Source: Psychrobacter sp. Pi2-52 (GTDB lineage Bacteria > Pseudomonadota > Gammaproteobacteria > Pseudomonadales > Moraxellaceae). Taken from it: DNA of 64,000 nucleotides. The notes beneath the pieces were generated by a model. The model had not been told where the DNA came from. It saw only the letters and a list, made by a program, of their open reading frames with translations, and did no database searches. The DNA is taken from contig NZ_CAJHBS010000005.1 in NCBI RefSeq assembly GCF_904846705.1, forward strand, positions 62,001 through 126,000, in the 5' to 3' direction. Positions 37,164-48,301 of the stretch are shown one piece after another. Position 1 is the first letter of the stretch. The number at the start of each line of letters is the position of its first letter. A program made the position numbers and the translations under genes.

Positions 37164-39014
37164 ATGGCAACTAGACAAGACAATACCATTAGTAATATCA
37201 AGACCCTAAACTACGATGCAGTTATCGTTGGTGGCGGCGGCTCAGGTATGCGTGCTTCATTGCATTTAGCGGAAGCAGGCATGAAGGTTGCAGTCCTTAC
37301 CAAAGTATTCCCAACGCGTTCGCATACGGTTGCCGCTCAGGGTGGTATCGGTGCAAGTTTGGGCAACATGAGCAATGACAACTGGCACTTTCACTTTTAT
37401 GATACCGTTAAAGGATCAGATTGGTTAGGTGACCAGGACGCTATCGAATATATGTGCCGTGAAGCGCCAAAAGTAGTCTATGAGCTTGAGCACATGGGCA
37501 TGCCGTTTGACCGTAACGAAGATGGTACGATCTATCAGCGTCCGTTCGGTGGTCATACGTCTAACTATGGCGAAAAAGCAGTACAACGTGCTTGTGCCGC
37601 TGCTGACCGTACAGGTCACGCACTATTACATACGCTATATCAGAAAAACCTAGAGCAGGGCACTGAGTTCTTTATCGAGTGGATCGCCCTTGACTTGATC
37701 AAAGACGAAGCTGGTAACATCAACGGTGTCGTCGCGCTTGAGCAAGAGACGGGTACGATTGCAGTATTCCAGTCACCAATTACTGTCCTAGCGACAGGTG
37801 GTGCTGGTCGTATCTTCGCAGCTTCTACCAATGCTTATATCAATACTGGTGACGGTATTGGCATGGCAGTACGTGCTGGTATTCCATTGCAAGACATGGA
37901 ATTCTGGCAGTTCCATCCAACTGGTGTTCATGGTGCAGGTGTACTATTAACTGAAGGTTGCCGCGGTGAAGGCGCTATCTTGCGTAACAAAGATGGCGAA
38001 GCGTTCATGGAGCGTTATGCACCAACCGTGAAAGACTTGGCACCACGTGATCTCGTATCGCGCTCGATGGACCAAGAAATCAAAGAAGGCCGTGGTTGTG
38101 GTCCTAATGCTGATCATATCGTCATGGATATGACGCATCTAGGTGTTGAAACCATCATGAAGCGTCTACCATCAGTATTTGAGATCGGTAAAAACTTCGC
38201 CAACGTTGACATCACTAAAGAGCCAATTCCAGTAATCCCAACCATTCACTACATGATGGGCGGTATTCCAACCACTATTCATGGTCAAGTGATTGTGCCG
38301 GATCTAGAAGCGGGTACTGATGAAGACGGTCTATATGCAAAAGGCAATGTGGTTAAAGGTCTTTATGCAATCGGTGAATGTGCTTGTGTAAGTGTACATG
38401 GTGCTAACCGTCTAGGTACGAACTCTCTGCTAGATCTATTGGTATTTGGCCGTGCAGCTGGTAAGCATATCGTTGATGAGTTCCACCATGCAGATCACAA
38501 CTATAAGCCGCTTGATCCACGCGTACTTGACTTTACAGTGAAGCGTTTAGACAAGCTGCAACAGTCTACTGAAGGCTACAATGCTCAAGACGTGGCTGAT
38601 GAGATTCGTGCTACGATGCAAAAACACGCTAGTGTATTCCGTACGCAAGCGATGATGGACGAAGGCGTTGAGAAGATTTTAGCGCTAGGTGAAAAAATCG
38701 ACAAGATTCATCTTGGCGATAAATCACAAGTGTTCAACACAGCACGTATTGAGGCATTCGAAGTTGCTAACTTATATGAGGTAGCAAAAGCGACAATGAT
38801 ATCTGCAGCGAAGCGTCATGAAAGCCGCGGCGCACACAGTGTATCTGATTATGATCGTCCAGAAGATGATGATTACGCACCTAACGGCCGTAATGACCAC
38901 GATTGGATGAAGCATACTTTATGGTACTCTGAAGGCAATCGCATCATTTATAAGCCAGTACGTAAAGTGCCATTAACCGTTGATTATATCGAACCAAAAG
39001 TCCGCGTCTACTAA
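37164..39014 (+). CDS. sdhA: Succinate dehydrogenase flavoprotein subunit SdhA
   Basis: From the ATG at 37164 (taggaaaaccgta) the 616-residue protein has the FAD-binding AVIVGGGGSGMRASLHLAEA. FPTRSHTVAAQGGIGASLGN includes the His that binds FAD covalently. EFWQFHPTGVHGAGVLLTEG, APRDLVSRSMDQEI with the catalytic Arg, TIHYMMGGIPT and GECACVSVHGANRLGTNSLLD also match. It oxidises succinate to fumarate. The earlier ATG at 37122 lacks a ribosome-binding site. Confidence 0.97.
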   Translation: MATRQDNTISNIKTLNYDAVIVGGGGSGMRASLHLAEAGMKVAVLTKVFPTRSHTVAAQGGIGASLGNMSNDNWHFHFYDTVKGSDWLGDQDAIEYMCREAPKVVYELEHMGMPFDRNEDGTIYQRPFGGHTSNYGEKAVQRACAAADRTGHALLHTLYQKNLEQGTEFFIEWIALDLIKDEAGNINGVVALEQETGTIAVFQSPITVLATGGAGRIFAASTNAYINTGDGIGMAVRAGIPLQDMEFWQFHPTGVHGAGVLLTEGCRGEGAILRNKDGEAFMERYAPTVKDLAPRDLVSRSMDQEIKEGRGCGPNADHIVMDMTHLGVETIMKRLPSVFEIGKNFANVDITKEPIPVIPTIHYMMGGIPTTIHGQVIVPDLEAGTDEDGLYAKGNVVKGLYAIGECACVSVHGANRLGTNSLLDLLVFGRAAGKHIVDEFHHADHNYKPLDPRVLDFTVKRLDKLQQSTEGYNAQDVADEIRATMQKHASVFRTQAMMDEGVEKILALGEKIDKIHLGDKSQVFNTARIEAFEVANLYEVAKATMISAAKRHESRGAHSVSDYDRPEDDDYAPNGRNDHDWMKHTLWYSEGNRIIYKPVRKVPLTVDYIEPKVRVY

Positions 39015-39120
39015 TTCTAGACTGCATGCTTTATATATAGTTGATAGATAACAGCAGTGTTAACGTTTTATCCCTTATTAATTTATTAAAAAGGTGACCG
39101 CCAGCTACATGCTCATGCCA

Positions 39121-39182
39121 GCGCTACTACGCTATTAATTGGTACCCGATACTGGTTATCAGTACTGATTAATAGCTAGCGC
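39121..39182. repeat. Strong hairpin in the sdhA-sdhB gap
   Basis: gctattaat (39131-39139) pairs perfectly with attaatagc (39168-39176), and gcgct (39121-39125) with agcgc (39178-39182). No T-tract follows, so it looks like a stabilising or processing structure, not a terminator. Confidence 0.75.
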
Positions 39183-39237
39183 AAATATGTTGCAATCTTT
39201 GTATGCCCGCCATCACCTACGTGTGGAGTTTAGCATT

Positions 39238-39948
39238 ATGAGCCGAGGTACTCGCACCATCGAAATCTATCGCTACGATCCAGATCTGGACGCAGCGCCA
39301 CGTATGCAAACTTATACGATTGAACTACTTGATTCAGATCGTATGTTGCTTGACGTATTATTACGCCTAAAGAAAGAAGATGAAACGCTTACTTTCCGTC
39401 GCTCTTGCCGTGAAGGTATTTGTGGCTCTGACGGCATGAACATCAATGGTAAAAACGGTTTGGCATGTCTAATCAACATGAACACGCTACCAGAAAAAGT
39501 AACGGTTCGTCCGCTACCTGGTTTGCCAGTGGTTCGTGATTTGGTTGTTGATATGAACCAGTTCTATGAGCAGTATGAGAAAGTACATCCATATTTAATT
39601 AATGATCAGCCAGCACCACCAACAGAGCGTTTACAGTCGCCTGAACAGCGTGAAAAGCTGAACGGTCTATACGAATGTATCCTATGTGCTTGTTGTTCAA
39701 CCAGCTGCCCATCATTCTGGTGGAACCCTGATAAGTTCCTAGGACCATCAGCGTTATTACATGCCTATCGCTTCGTTGCTGATAGTCGTGACGGTGATAC
39801 TCAAGCACGTTTAGCTCGCTTAGACGATCCGTTTAGCTTGTTCCGTTGCCGCGGTATCATGAACTGTGTATCAGTTTGTCCAAAAGGCTTGAATCCAACC
39901 AAAGCGATCGGTCACTTACGTAATATGTTGATTGACCAAGCTGGTTAA
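39238..39948 (+). CDS. sdhB: Succinate dehydrogenase iron-sulfur subunit SdhB
   Basis: The ATG at 39238 (gtggagtttagcatt) gives 236 residues. The [2Fe-2S] ligands are in RRSCREGICGSDGMNINGKN and the nearby LACL. The C-terminal ferredoxin-like part has CILCACCSTSCP and FRCRGIMNCVSVCPKGLNP for the [4Fe-4S] and [3Fe-4S] clusters. It passes electrons from SdhA to the membrane quinone site. It is the last sdh gene, followed by a strong terminator. Confidence 0.97.
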   Translation: MSRGTRTIEIYRYDPDLDAAPRMQTYTIELLDSDRMLLDVLLRLKKEDETLTFRRSCREGICGSDGMNINGKNGLACLINMNTLPEKVTVRPLPGLPVVRDLVVDMNQFYEQYEKVHPYLINDQPAPPTERLQSPEQREKLNGLYECILCACCSTSCPSFWWNPDKFLGPSALLHAYRFVADSRDGDTQARLARLDDPFSLFRCRGIMNCVSVCPKGLNPTKAIGHLRNMLIDQAG

Positions 39949-39981
39949 GCACAAATAATTAATCTTTATAGTTACCATACG

Positions 39982-40016
39982 AAAAACACCACCTATTCAT
40001 TAGGTGGTGTTTTTGT
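39982..40016 (+). terminator. Intrinsic terminator after sdhB
   Basis: The stem aacaccaccta / taggtggtgtt with a four-base loop is flanked by A5 and T5. It separates sdhCDAB from the sucA region. Confidence 0.9.
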
Positions 40017-40862
40017 TAGTTAAAAAGCTGATATATAGATTTACTACTTTTATAGCTGACCTGTCATTTAAAAGATATGATGAATTTAGCCTATTGAAAA
40101 ATAGGTTTTAAATGATTTATGAGTAAAACTGTATGGTCAATACGTTGGTCGTATGTAAGAAGAAATAATACATAGACAATCACCCTATATAATCGAATAT
40201 AGACACAGTCGAATTTTGGTATAATTGTATTTGGTATTTAATGAGATGATCAAAGCGTCTTTTTTAGCGCTTAATATGTATCGTTTGAGCAGATTATGAC
40301 ATTATCAGGCTAAAATACTATGCGCACAATGATTATGCGTTTATAATTGATGATAGATATTCATTACATAAATACCTAGTATTGAACAAACAAACTATGT
40401 CGCAAAAAATGGGCATGATAATCTATACAGCAATGTATGTCTGTCTGAAAAGGCAGGATTTATCAGCAAATTTAGGGTAACTCAGCATCAATAACCAGTT
40501 TATAGGTTAGCTGAAAATATAATTATCTATTAATAGCTTATCATTAATGGATTGGTTATGACTCAAAGAAGTATATATAAATTAATGTTGTGAAACGAGC
40601 TAGATAAGAAAACTGAGCGTTCACAAATAGTTTTATTTTTAGACGGGTATTGCAATAAGACTTGTTACCACTATTTAGCATCACTTGCTCTTGTAGACAC
40701 TGACAGCAATATTCTATGGTGATGGCAATACTTAGGGATAAAAGTGTTTTATCGAATAGTATTTAACAGGATATGACACATTGTCTAACTACCTGAGCAT
40801 ACAACGACTGACACAATAATAAGCACGATTCCATTCATTTATCTATCAAATAGACGATTATT
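40017..40862. other. Long gap upstream of sucA
   Basis: About 850 AT-rich bases, with stops in all frames and no gene I can support. It should contain an independent suc promoter. I could not identify it with confidence. In E. coli the sdh and suc genes are co-transcribed, so the strong upstream terminator and this long spacer mark a different organisation. Confidence 0.5.
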
Positions 40863-43739
40863 ATGAATAGTATAACCAAAGAAAAATCTGGCCAAGTACA
40901 TACTGAACTGGCTGCCGATAACGCCAACTATATAGAAGCTCTCTACGAGCAATACCTAACAGACCCTGATAGTGTTGATACTGACTGGCAAACGTACTTT
41001 GAACAGTATAAGTCGCAGAACGATGCTCAGCATAACGCTATCAAAGATCAGTTCTTACTACTTGCTCGTAATCAAACGGCAAATAAGAGTAGCAGTACTG
41101 ATACCGACTCTAGCAGCTCTGCCAACTGTGATCCTAAGCAGATGGGCGTACAGCAACTAATCTCAGCATACCGTCGTCGCGGTCATCGCCGCGCCAAGCT
41201 TGATCCTTTAGATTTGCATCCACGTGCAGAAGTAGAAGATTTGACGCTTGCTTATCATAATTTGTCAGAAGCTGATCTTGATACCGTATTCCCGACAAAT
41301 GATTTAGTCATCGGTAAAGATGAAGCGACATTGCGCGAAATCATCGAAATCATGGAACGTGTTTACTGTGGCCATATCGGTGTCGAGTATATGCACGTTA
41401 CCACCAGTACAGAGAAACGCTGGATGGAAGAATACCTAGAGACTAATCTAGGCTATATCAAATTCGATAAAGAAAAACGTTTATCTATTCTTGAGCGTTT
41501 AACCGCTGCTGAAGGTCTAGAAAAATACCTTGCTCGTAAATACACGGGTGTTAAACGTTTTGGTTTGGAAGGGGGCGAGAGCTTCATTCCTGCGATCAAT
41601 GAAATCATTCAACGTGCTGGTGGATATGGCACAAAAGAAATGGTCATTGGTATGGCTCACCGTGGCCGCCTCAATCTATTAGTCAATATCTTAGGTAAAA
41701 ATCCTGCAGACTTATTTGATGAGTTTGATGGTAAAGTGCAGCCAGAAAAAGGCTCAGGTGACGTTAAATACCACAATGGTTTTTCATCTAACGTGATGAC
41801 ACCAGGTGGCGAAGCGCATTTGGCTTTAGCATTTAACCCATCGCATCTTGAAATTGTCGCGCCAGTACTACAAGGCTCAGTACGTGCTCGTCAAGTACGC
41901 CGTAATGATCAGCCACTACTAGACAATACTGGTGGTAATTCAGTATTACCTATCGTGATTCATGGTGATGCCGCTTTTGCTGGTCAAGGTGTGGTTCAAG
42001 AAACCTTCCAGATGTCACAGACCCGTGCTTATACCACTGGCGGTACTGTGCATATCGTGATTAATAACCAAGTTGGCTTTACTACTAGCCGTCAAGAAGA
42101 TGTTCGTTCAACTGAATATTGTACTGACGTTGCCAAGATGGTTCATGCTCCTATCCTACATGTAAACGGTGATGATCCTGAAGCAGTCGTATTTGCCGCT
42201 CAGTTAGCATTAGATTATCGTCATAAGTTTGACAAAGACATCATCATTGATTTGTTCTGCTATCGCCGTAATGGCCATAATGAAGCAGATGAGCCATCTG
42301 CAACTCAGCCATTGATGTATGCTGTTATTAAGAAGCTTCCAACTACTCGTACTCTTTATGCGCAGAAGCTTATCGCAGAAGGTATCTTAAATACTGAAGA
42401 AGAAAAACAGTACGAAGATGACTATCGTGAGTCGTTAGACCGTGGTGATTATGTTGTTAGCTCATTGGTTCAAGAGCCTAACGAGCAGTTATTTGTAGAT
42501 TGGAAACCTTATCTAGGTCATGACTTGGTTGATGACTGGGATACCAGTGTTGATATAGAAAAGCTGAAAGGTTATGGACGCCGTATGGCCGAAATGCCAG
42601 AAGGTTATAAGCTACAACGTCAGGTTCAAAAAGTCGTTGAGCAGCGTCTAGCGATGCAAACGGGCGAAGAGCCTCTTAACTGGGGTGCGGCTGAGACATT
42701 GGCTTATGCATCATTGGTCGATAACGATGGCGTACTAGTACGTATTACTGGTGAAGATGTAGGCCGTGGTACTTTCTCACATCGTCACAGTGAAATATAC
42801 AATGTCAATGATGGTAGCATGTATGTACCGTTGTCTCATCTGAGCGAAAATCAAGCGCGCTTTGCTACTTACAACTCATTGTTGTCAGAAGAAGCGGTAC
42901 TAGCCTTTGAATATGGTTACGCGACCACTGTACCGAACGCATTGATCGTTTGGGAAGCACAGTTTGGTGATTTCGTGAATGGTGCTCAGGTTGTGATTGA
43001 CCAGTTTATCTCAAGCGGCGAGACCAAATGGCAGCGTGTTTGTGGTTTGACGATGTTGTTACCACATGGCTTTGAAGGTCAAGGCCCTGAGCATTCATCT
43101 GCACGTTTAGAGCGTTTCTTACAGCTATGTGCTGAAGACAATATGCAGGTCATTACCCCAACGACTCCTGCGCAAATTTATCATGCATTACGTCGTCAGG
43201 CAGTACGTCCTATTCGTAAGCCATTGATCGTTATGTCACCAAAGAGCTTATTGCGTCATAAGCTAGCGACTTCTAATTTAGAAGAGCTTGCTAACGGTAA
43301 GTTTGAGACGGTATTGCCAGAGATGGACGATCACAACGCAGATAAAGTGACCCGTATGGTTCTGTGTGGTGGTAAGGTCTATTATGATTTGTTAGAGCAG
43401 CGCCGTGCATTAGGTCTTGATCATGTGGCTATTGTTCGTATTGAGCAATTGTATCCATTGCCAGAGACTCGCTTAATCGCTGAAATCGAAAAGTACAGTA
43501 ACCTAACTGAAATTGTATGGACGCAAGAAGAGCCATTGAACCAAGGCGCTTGGTACTATTTGGCACCGCATATGTTCCGTATTGTCGTACCGCATCCAAC
43601 CAAAGCAAAAGTCATGGAGCCAGTAGCGCGTCCTCCTAGTGCAGCCCCTGCAACAGGATCACCAAAACTACACGCTCAACAACAGCAAGCACTCATTGCT
43701 GGTGGCCTTGGCATAAGTGTTGATGAATTAGCTCAGTAA
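40863..43739 (+). CDS. sucA: 2-oxoglutarate dehydrogenase E1 component
   Basis: This 958-residue thiamine-diphosphate enzyme has an N-terminal peripheral-binding segment (NANYIEALYEQYLTDPDSVD). A polar linker (about 70-95, Ser/Asp/Thr-rich) follows. The E1 core shows RFGLEGGESFIPAINEIIQ, VIGMAHRGRLNLLVNILGKN, HGDAAFAGQGVVQETFQMS, HVNGDDPEAVVFA and IDLFCYRRNGHNEADEPSATQ, then the transketolase-like VGRGTFSHRHSE and LLPHGFEGQGPEHSSARLER. It decarboxylates 2-oxoglutarate and succinylates the lipoyl group of SucB. Confidence 0.97.
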   Translation: MNSITKEKSGQVHTELAADNANYIEALYEQYLTDPDSVDTDWQTYFEQYKSQNDAQHNAIKDQFLLLARNQTANKSSSTDTDSSSSANCDPKQMGVQQLISAYRRRGHRRAKLDPLDLHPRAEVEDLTLAYHNLSEADLDTVFPTNDLVIGKDEATLREIIEIMERVYCGHIGVEYMHVTTSTEKRWMEEYLETNLGYIKFDKEKRLSILERLTAAEGLEKYLARKYTGVKRFGLEGGESFIPAINEIIQRAGGYGTKEMVIGMAHRGRLNLLVNILGKNPADLFDEFDGKVQPEKGSGDVKYHNGFSSNVMTPGGEAHLALAFNPSHLEIVAPVLQGSVRARQVRRNDQPLLDNTGGNSVLPIVIHGDAAFAGQGVVQETFQMSQTRAYTTGGTVHIVINNQVGFTTSRQEDVRSTEYCTDVAKMVHAPILHVNGDDPEAVVFAAQLALDYRHKFDKDIIIDLFCYRRNGHNEADEPSATQPLMYAVIKKLPTTRTLYAQKLIAEGILNTEEEKQYEDDYRESLDRGDYVVSSLVQEPNEQLFVDWKPYLGHDLVDDWDTSVDIEKLKGYGRRMAEMPEGYKLQRQVQKVVEQRLAMQTGEEPLNWGAAETLAYASLVDNDGVLVRITGEDVGRGTFSHRHSEIYNVNDGSMYVPLSHLSENQARFATYNSLLSEEAVLAFEYGYATTVPNALIVWEAQFGDFVNGAQVVIDQFISSGETKWQRVCGLTMLLPHGFEGQGPEHSSARLERFLQLCAEDNMQVITPTTPAQIYHALRRQAVRPIRKPLIVMSPKSLLRHKLATSNLEELANGKFETVLPEMDDHNADKVTRMVLCGGKVYYDLLEQRRALGLDHVAIVRIEQLYPLPETRLIAEIEKYSNLTEIVWTQEEPLNQGAWYYLAPHMFRIVVPHPTKAKVMEPVARPPSAAPATGSPKLHAQQQQALIAGGLGISVDELAQ

Positions 43740-43780
43740 CACCTTGTCTAATCAAAAGATTATAGAAGATAAATGAATCA

Positions 43781-43850
43781 GGCGATGACAGTCAGTGTTT
43801 TTTAATAAAATATAAGCAAAGTTATTAGAAAACTACTGACTGCCTATCAC
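43781..43850. repeat. Long imperfect inverted repeat in the sucA-sucB gap
   Basis: Arms at 43781-43808 (ggcgatgacagtcagtgttt...) and 43822-43850 (ending actactgactgcctatcac) pair over about 28 bases with mismatches around an exact cagtcagt / actgactg core. The loop is about 13 bases. It lies 45 bases before sucB. Confidence 0.7.
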
Positions 43851-43894
43851 GACTTAATAATAAGTATGAATATCCAAATCTAAGGAGTATATCG

Positions 43895-45142
43895 ATGGCT
43901 GACATCAAAGCCCCCGTTTTTCCAGAATCGGTTGCCGATGGCACAATCGTTGAGTGGCATGTCACTGAAGGTCAACAAGTTAATCGTGATGACCTATTGG
44001 CTGAAATTGAAACTGATAAAGTTGTATTAGAAGTTGTGGCACCTGATGATGGTGTATTGACCAAAATCGTAAAGCAAGTTGATGATACTGTGTTGTCTGA
44101 TGAGCTTATCGCTCAGTTTGAAGCCGGTGCAAGTGCTGGTGCTAGCGCAGAAGAAGCGCCAGCAGTAGATCCTGATCAACCAGCTGCGCCAGTTCAGGCA
44201 AGACAAGCTGCCGATGGTGGCGAGCCTGTTCAAGCAACAGATAAGAAAGGCGAAGCTGATCATAAAGATCAAAGCCCAGCAGTTCGTAAAGCAGCAAAAG
44301 AGTCAGGCATAGATCCTAAAGAAGTTGAAGGTAGTGGCCGCGGTGGTCGTGTAACCAAAACTGATATGGCTAACCCTACATTGAAATCAGACAGCAGCAT
44401 CAAGTCTGATAGCGGCCGTCCTGTTGCTGAATCAATGGGTGAGCGTACTGAAAAACGTGTTCCAATGACTCGTCTTCGTAAACGTGTTGCTGAGCGTCTA
44501 TTATCAGCATCACAAGATACAGCGATGTTGACGACGTTTAACGAAGTGAACATGAAGCCATTGATGGACATGCGCGCTAAGTACAAAGAGAAGTTTGAAA
44601 AGCGTCATGGCGTACGTTTAGGCTTTATGTCGTTATTCGTAAAAGCAGCGACAGAAGCACTGAAACGCTTCCCAGCAGTAAACGCTTCACTAGATGGCGA
44701 TGACATTGTTTATCATGGTTTTTATGATATCGGTGTAGCAGTATCTTCAGATCGTGGTTTGGTTGTTCCAGTACTACGTGATACTGATCGCATGAGCATG
44801 GCTGATGTTGAAAGCACAATTCGTGAGTTTGGCGGTAAAGCACAGCAAGGTAAGCTTGGTCTAGAAGACATGACTGGCGGTACGTTCACTATCTCTAACG
44901 GTGGTGTATTTGGTTCATTGATGTCAACACCTATCTTGAACCCACCACAAACTGCTATCCTAGGTATGCACGCTATCAATGACCGTCCAATGGCTGTAGA
45001 TGGTAAAGTTGAAATCTTACCAATGATGTACCTAGCGCTATCTTATGACCATCGTATGATCGATGGTAAAGAAGCAGTACAGTTCTTGGTAACTATCAAA
45101 GAGTTGGTCGAAGACCCTGCAATGCTACTACTAGACCTGTAA
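43895..45142 (+). CDS. sucB: Dihydrolipoyl succinyltransferase E2 component
   Basis: The 415-residue protein has, in order, a single lipoyl domain (residues 1-75, lipoylated Lys42 in [14 protein letters not shown]), an Ala/Pro/Glu-rich linker, an E3/E1-binding domain at about 128-165 ([33 protein letters not shown]) and the catalytic domain with [29 protein letters not shown] and the active-site [15 protein letters not shown]. It transfers the succinyl group to CoA. A strong ribosome-binding site (aaggagtatatcg) precedes the ATG. The single lipoyl domain and the sucA neighbour show it is the 2-oxoglutarate complex. Confidence 0.97.
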   Translation: MADIKAPVFPESVADGTIVEWHVTEGQQVNRDDLLAEIETDKVVLEVVAPDDGVLTKIVKQVDDTVLSDELIAQFEAGASAGASAEEAPAVDPDQPAAPVQARQAADGGEPVQATDKKGEADHKDQSPAVRKAAKESGIDPKEVEGSGRGGRVTKTDMANPTLKSDSSIKSDSGRPVAESMGERTEKRVPMTRLRKRVAERLLSASQDTAMLTTFNEVNMKPLMDMRAKYKEKFEKRHGVRLGFMSLFVKAATEALKRFPAVNASLDGDDIVYHGFYDIGVAVSSDRGLVVPVLRDTDRMSMADVESTIREFGGKAQQGKLGLEDMTGGTFTISNGGVFGSLMSTPILNPPQTAILGMHAINDRPMAVDGKVEILPMMYLALSYDHRMIDGKEAVQFLVTIKELVEDPAMLLLDL

Positions 45143-45148
45143 GCTTTT

Positions 45149-45183
45149 AAGCTTGTATTGGCAACCGCTGATACAAGCTTTTT
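45149..45183 (+). terminator. Terminator-like hairpin between sucB and lpd
   Basis: The 10-base perfect stem aagcttgtat / atacaagctt has a 12-base loop and continues into a short T run (ttttt in total). As it lies inside the operon it may act as a partial terminator. Confidence 0.65.
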
Positions 45184-45403
45184 AACTTTGGTATAGATAA
45201 TGATTTTTATTAGTCAGCGATCTCTTTATGCGCTGATAACTGTATTTAAATAAATTTAATAATGGTGACTTGCTATCGATTATTGATGAGTGAGTCTATC
45301 TCATTGACATAGTGTATTAACTGTTCAGTGTAGATAACGCTGATCTATCAGCGAGATAACAACCAGTTTAAATGACACATACAATTAAAAATAGGAACGT
45401 ACT

Positions 45404-46858
45404 ATGAAAGACAATTATGATTTAGTCGTCATCGGCGGCGGTCCTGGTGGTTACGAAGCAGCTATTCGTGCAGGCCAGCTCGGTATGAGTGTTGCTTGTA
45501 TCGAAAAGCGCGTTTATAAAGGCGAGCCAGCACTTGGCGGTACTTGCTTAAACGTTGGTTGTATCCCATCAAAAGCCCTACTTGACAGCTCACATCGTTA
45601 CGAAGCTACTAAGCATGACCTTGACGAGCACGGTATCAGTACTGGTGACGTTGCTATCAATATCGAAAAAATGATAGAACGTAAAGAAGGTATTGTTAAG
45701 CAGTTGACTGGTGGTGTTGCTGCGTTGCTAAAAGGCAATGGTGTTGATTGGCTACAGGGCTGGGGTACTTTAGTTGACGGCACGGGCGCTGACAAAAAAG
45801 TCAAATTTACTGCTCTAGAAGACGAAAGCGAAACGACGATCACTGCTAAGAATGTTATTCTTGCGGCAGGTTCTGTGCCTATCGAGATTCCTGTTGCCAA
45901 GACTGACGGTGACCGTATTGTTGATTCAACTGGCGCACTTGATTTCACCTCAGTCCCTAAGCGTTTAGGCGTTATTGGTGCTGGTGTTATCGGTCTTGAG
46001 CTTGGTTCAGTATGGCGTCGTCTAGGTAGCGAGGTCGTCGTATATGAAGCACTTCCTAGTTTCTTAGCTGCTGCTGACAAAGACATCTCAAAAGAAGCTG
46101 GCAAAATGCTGAAGAAGCAAGGTCTTGATATCCGTGTCGATACCAAAGTAACCAATGCTGAAGTACAAGGTGACCAAGTTGTCGTCACTAGCGAAAGCAA
46201 AGGTGAATCGAGCGAGGAGAGCTTTGATAAGCTAATCGTTTGTGTTGGTCGCCGTGCTTATTCTGAAAAGCTACTTGGCGATGACAGCGGTATCACGTTG
46301 ACTGAACGTGGCCTTATCGATGTTAATGACCAATGCAAAACCAATCTTGATGGCGTTTATGCTATCGGTGATTTGGTCCGTGGTCCTATGCTTGCGCACA
46401 AAGCTATGGAAGAGGGTATGATGGCTGTTGAGCGCATTCATGGCGAAAAACCTCAAGTTAACTATGACACTATCATCAATGTCATTTATACTCACCCAGA
46501 AATCGCATGGGTAGGTTTGACTGAGCAAGAAGCTGAAGAAGCTGGCTATGAAGTTAAAACAGGTTCTTTCAACTTAGCTGCTAACGGTCGTGCATTAGCG
46601 CAAAGTGAAGCGCAAGGTTCTGTGAAAGTAGTTGCTGATGCGAAAACAGATCGTCTATTAGGTATGCATGCTATCGCTGCTGGTGCTGGTGATGTCGTCC
46701 ATCAAGGTATGATCGCGATGGAATTTGTGTCTAGTATCGAAGACTTACAGTTGATGACATTTGCTCATCCAACTATTTCAGAAGCAGTGCATGAAGCTGC
46801 TCTATCTGCAGATGGTCGTGCTATTCACGCTATCCAGCGTAAAAAGCGTAAAAAATAA
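45404..46858 (+). CDS. lpdA: Dihydrolipoamide dehydrogenase E3 component
   Basis: The 484-residue flavoprotein begins [20 protein letters not shown] (FAD). The redox-active disulfide is in [16 protein letters not shown], the NAD motif in [17 protein letters not shown], the FAD-binding [18 protein letters not shown] and the C-terminal His-Glu pair in [16 protein letters not shown]. It reoxidises the lipoyl groups of SucB with NAD+. Being in the suc cluster, it probably serves mainly the 2-oxoglutarate complex. A ggaacgtact leader precedes the ATG. Confidence 0.97.
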   Translation: MKDNYDLVVIGGGPGGYEAAIRAGQLGMSVACIEKRVYKGEPALGGTCLNVGCIPSKALLDSSHRYEATKHDLDEHGISTGDVAINIEKMIERKEGIVKQLTGGVAALLKGNGVDWLQGWGTLVDGTGADKKVKFTALEDESETTITAKNVILAAGSVPIEIPVAKTDGDRIVDSTGALDFTSVPKRLGVIGAGVIGLELGSVWRRLGSEVVVYEALPSFLAAADKDISKEAGKMLKKQGLDIRVDTKVTNAEVQGDQVVVTSESKGESSEESFDKLIVCVGRRAYSEKLLGDDSGITLTERGLIDVNDQCKTNLDGVYAIGDLVRGPMLAHKAMEEGMMAVERIHGEKPQVNYDTIINVIYTHPEIAWVGLTEQEAEEAGYEVKTGSFNLAANGRALAQSEAQGSVKVVADAKTDRLLGMHAIAAGAGDVVHQGMIAMEFVSSIEDLQLMTFAHPTISEAVHEAALSADGRAIHAIQRKKRKK

Positions 46859-46894
46859 GTAATTGCTAATTTAGTTATTATCGATTTACAACCT

Positions 46895-46929
46895 GATTGT
46901 GGTATCGCTATTGTGGTGATGCCACAATC
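46895..46929. repeat. Hairpin in the lpd-sucC gap
   Basis: gattgtggtatc (46895-46906) pairs with gatgccacaatc (46918-46929), 12 bases with one G-U, over an 11-base loop. No T run follows, so it is not a classic terminator. Confidence 0.8.
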
Positions 46930-47016
46930 ATGAGTGCGTCAGACGTATGATTAATATGTATATGTGCGCACTTGATTTCACTTTTTATTAATTGTAAAAA
47001 ATAAAGGATACAATCA

Positions 47017-48183
47017 ATGAATTTACATGAGTATCAAGCAAAAGAGCTATTAAAAAGCTACGGTTTGCCAATTCAAGAAGGCATCATCGCTCATAACGGC
47101 GAAGAAGCTGCTGCAGCTTTTGATAAAACCCCAACTGATATTGCGGTAATTAAAGCGCAAGTACATGCTGGTGGTCGCGGTAAAGCTGGTGGTGTGAAGC
47201 TGGTTAAAACTCGTGAAGAAGCTAAGCAAGTTGCTGAAGAGCTGATCGGTACTAACCTAGTAACGTTCCAAACTGATGCTGATGGTCAGCCAGTCAACTT
47301 CGTATTGGTTGCAGAAGATATGTACCCAGTACAAACTGAGCTATATCTTGGTGCAGTCGTTGATCGTGCGACTCGTCGTGTAACCTTCATGGCATCTACC
47401 GAAGGTGGTGTAGATATCGAAGAAGTAGCACACAGCACTCCAGAAAAAATCTTCAAAGTAAATGTTGATCCTTTAGTAGGTTTAATGCCTTTCCAAGCGC
47501 GCGACGTTGCGTTCAAACTTGGTCTAGAAGGTAAGCAAATTAACCAGTTCGTTAAATTGATGACTGGTGCTTATAAAGCATTTGTTGAAAACGACTTTGC
47601 TCTAATGGAAATCAACCCATTAGCCGTTCGCGAAAATGGCGAAATCGTTTGTGTCGATGGCAAAATCGGTATCGATTCAAACGCATTGTATCGTCTGCCT
47701 AAAATTGCAGCGCTACAAGACAAAACACAAGAAAACGAGCGTGAGCTTAAAGCCGCTGAGTTTGACCTAAACTATGTTGCTCTAGAAGGTAACATCGGTT
47801 GTATGGTTAACGGTGCTGGTCTTGCGATGGCGACCATGGACATCATCAAATTGTATGGCGGCAAGCCTGCTAACTTCTTGGACGTTGGCGGCGGCGCAAC
47901 TAAAGATCGCGTTGTTGAAGCATTCAAGATCATTCTTGAAGACAGCAGCGTTGAAGGTGTTCTAATCAACATCTTCGGTGGTATCGTACGTTGTGACATG
48001 ATTGCAGAAGCTATTATCGCTGCTATCAAAGAAGTTGACGTACAAGTACCAGTCGTTGTTCGTTTAGAAGGTAACAACGCTGAGAAAGGCGCGCAAATCC
48101 TAGAAGAGTCTGGTCTGAAATTGATTTCAGCTCAAGGTTTATCTGACGCGGCTCAAAAAATTGTCGATGCTGTTAAAGCGTAA
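47017..48183 (+). CDS. sucC: Succinyl-CoA synthetase beta subunit
   Basis: The 388-residue ADP-forming subunit starts [18 protein letters not shown]. It has the ATP-grasp domain ([39 protein letters not shown]) and the C-terminal CoA-ligase domain with [30 protein letters not shown] and [16 protein letters not shown]. Together with SucD it turns succinyl-CoA into succinate with formation of ATP or GTP. A strong ribosome-binding site (aaaggatacaatca) is present. Confidence 0.98.
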   Translation: MNLHEYQAKELLKSYGLPIQEGIIAHNGEEAAAAFDKTPTDIAVIKAQVHAGGRGKAGGVKLVKTREEAKQVAEELIGTNLVTFQTDADGQPVNFVLVAEDMYPVQTELYLGAVVDRATRRVTFMASTEGGVDIEEVAHSTPEKIFKVNVDPLVGLMPFQARDVAFKLGLEGKQINQFVKLMTGAYKAFVENDFALMEINPLAVRENGEIVCVDGKIGIDSNALYRLPKIAALQDKTQENERELKAAEFDLNYVALEGNIGCMVNGAGLAMATMDIIKLYGGKPANFLDVGGGATKDRVVEAFKIILEDSSVEGVLINIFGGIVRCDMIAEAIIAAIKEVDVQVPVVVRLEGNNAEKGAQILEESGLKLISAQGLSDAAQKIVDAVKA

Positions 48184-48240
48184 GTCTTTAAATATAAGTG
48201 TTTAGAGATAAACGCTTAAGCATAGTAGTCAAATCGTAAT

Positions 48241-48301
48241 AGTGGTTTTTATAATAAAAATTGGTTATCAAAATTTGATAATGATAGTCATAAAGGCCAC
48301 T
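48241..48301. repeat. Nested hairpins in the sucC-sucD gap
   Basis: A perfect palindrome, ttatcaaaatttgataa (48265-48281), lies between outer arms agtggtttttat (48241-48252) and ataaaggccact (48290-48301), which pair with two G-U pairs. No T run follows. Confidence 0.8.
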
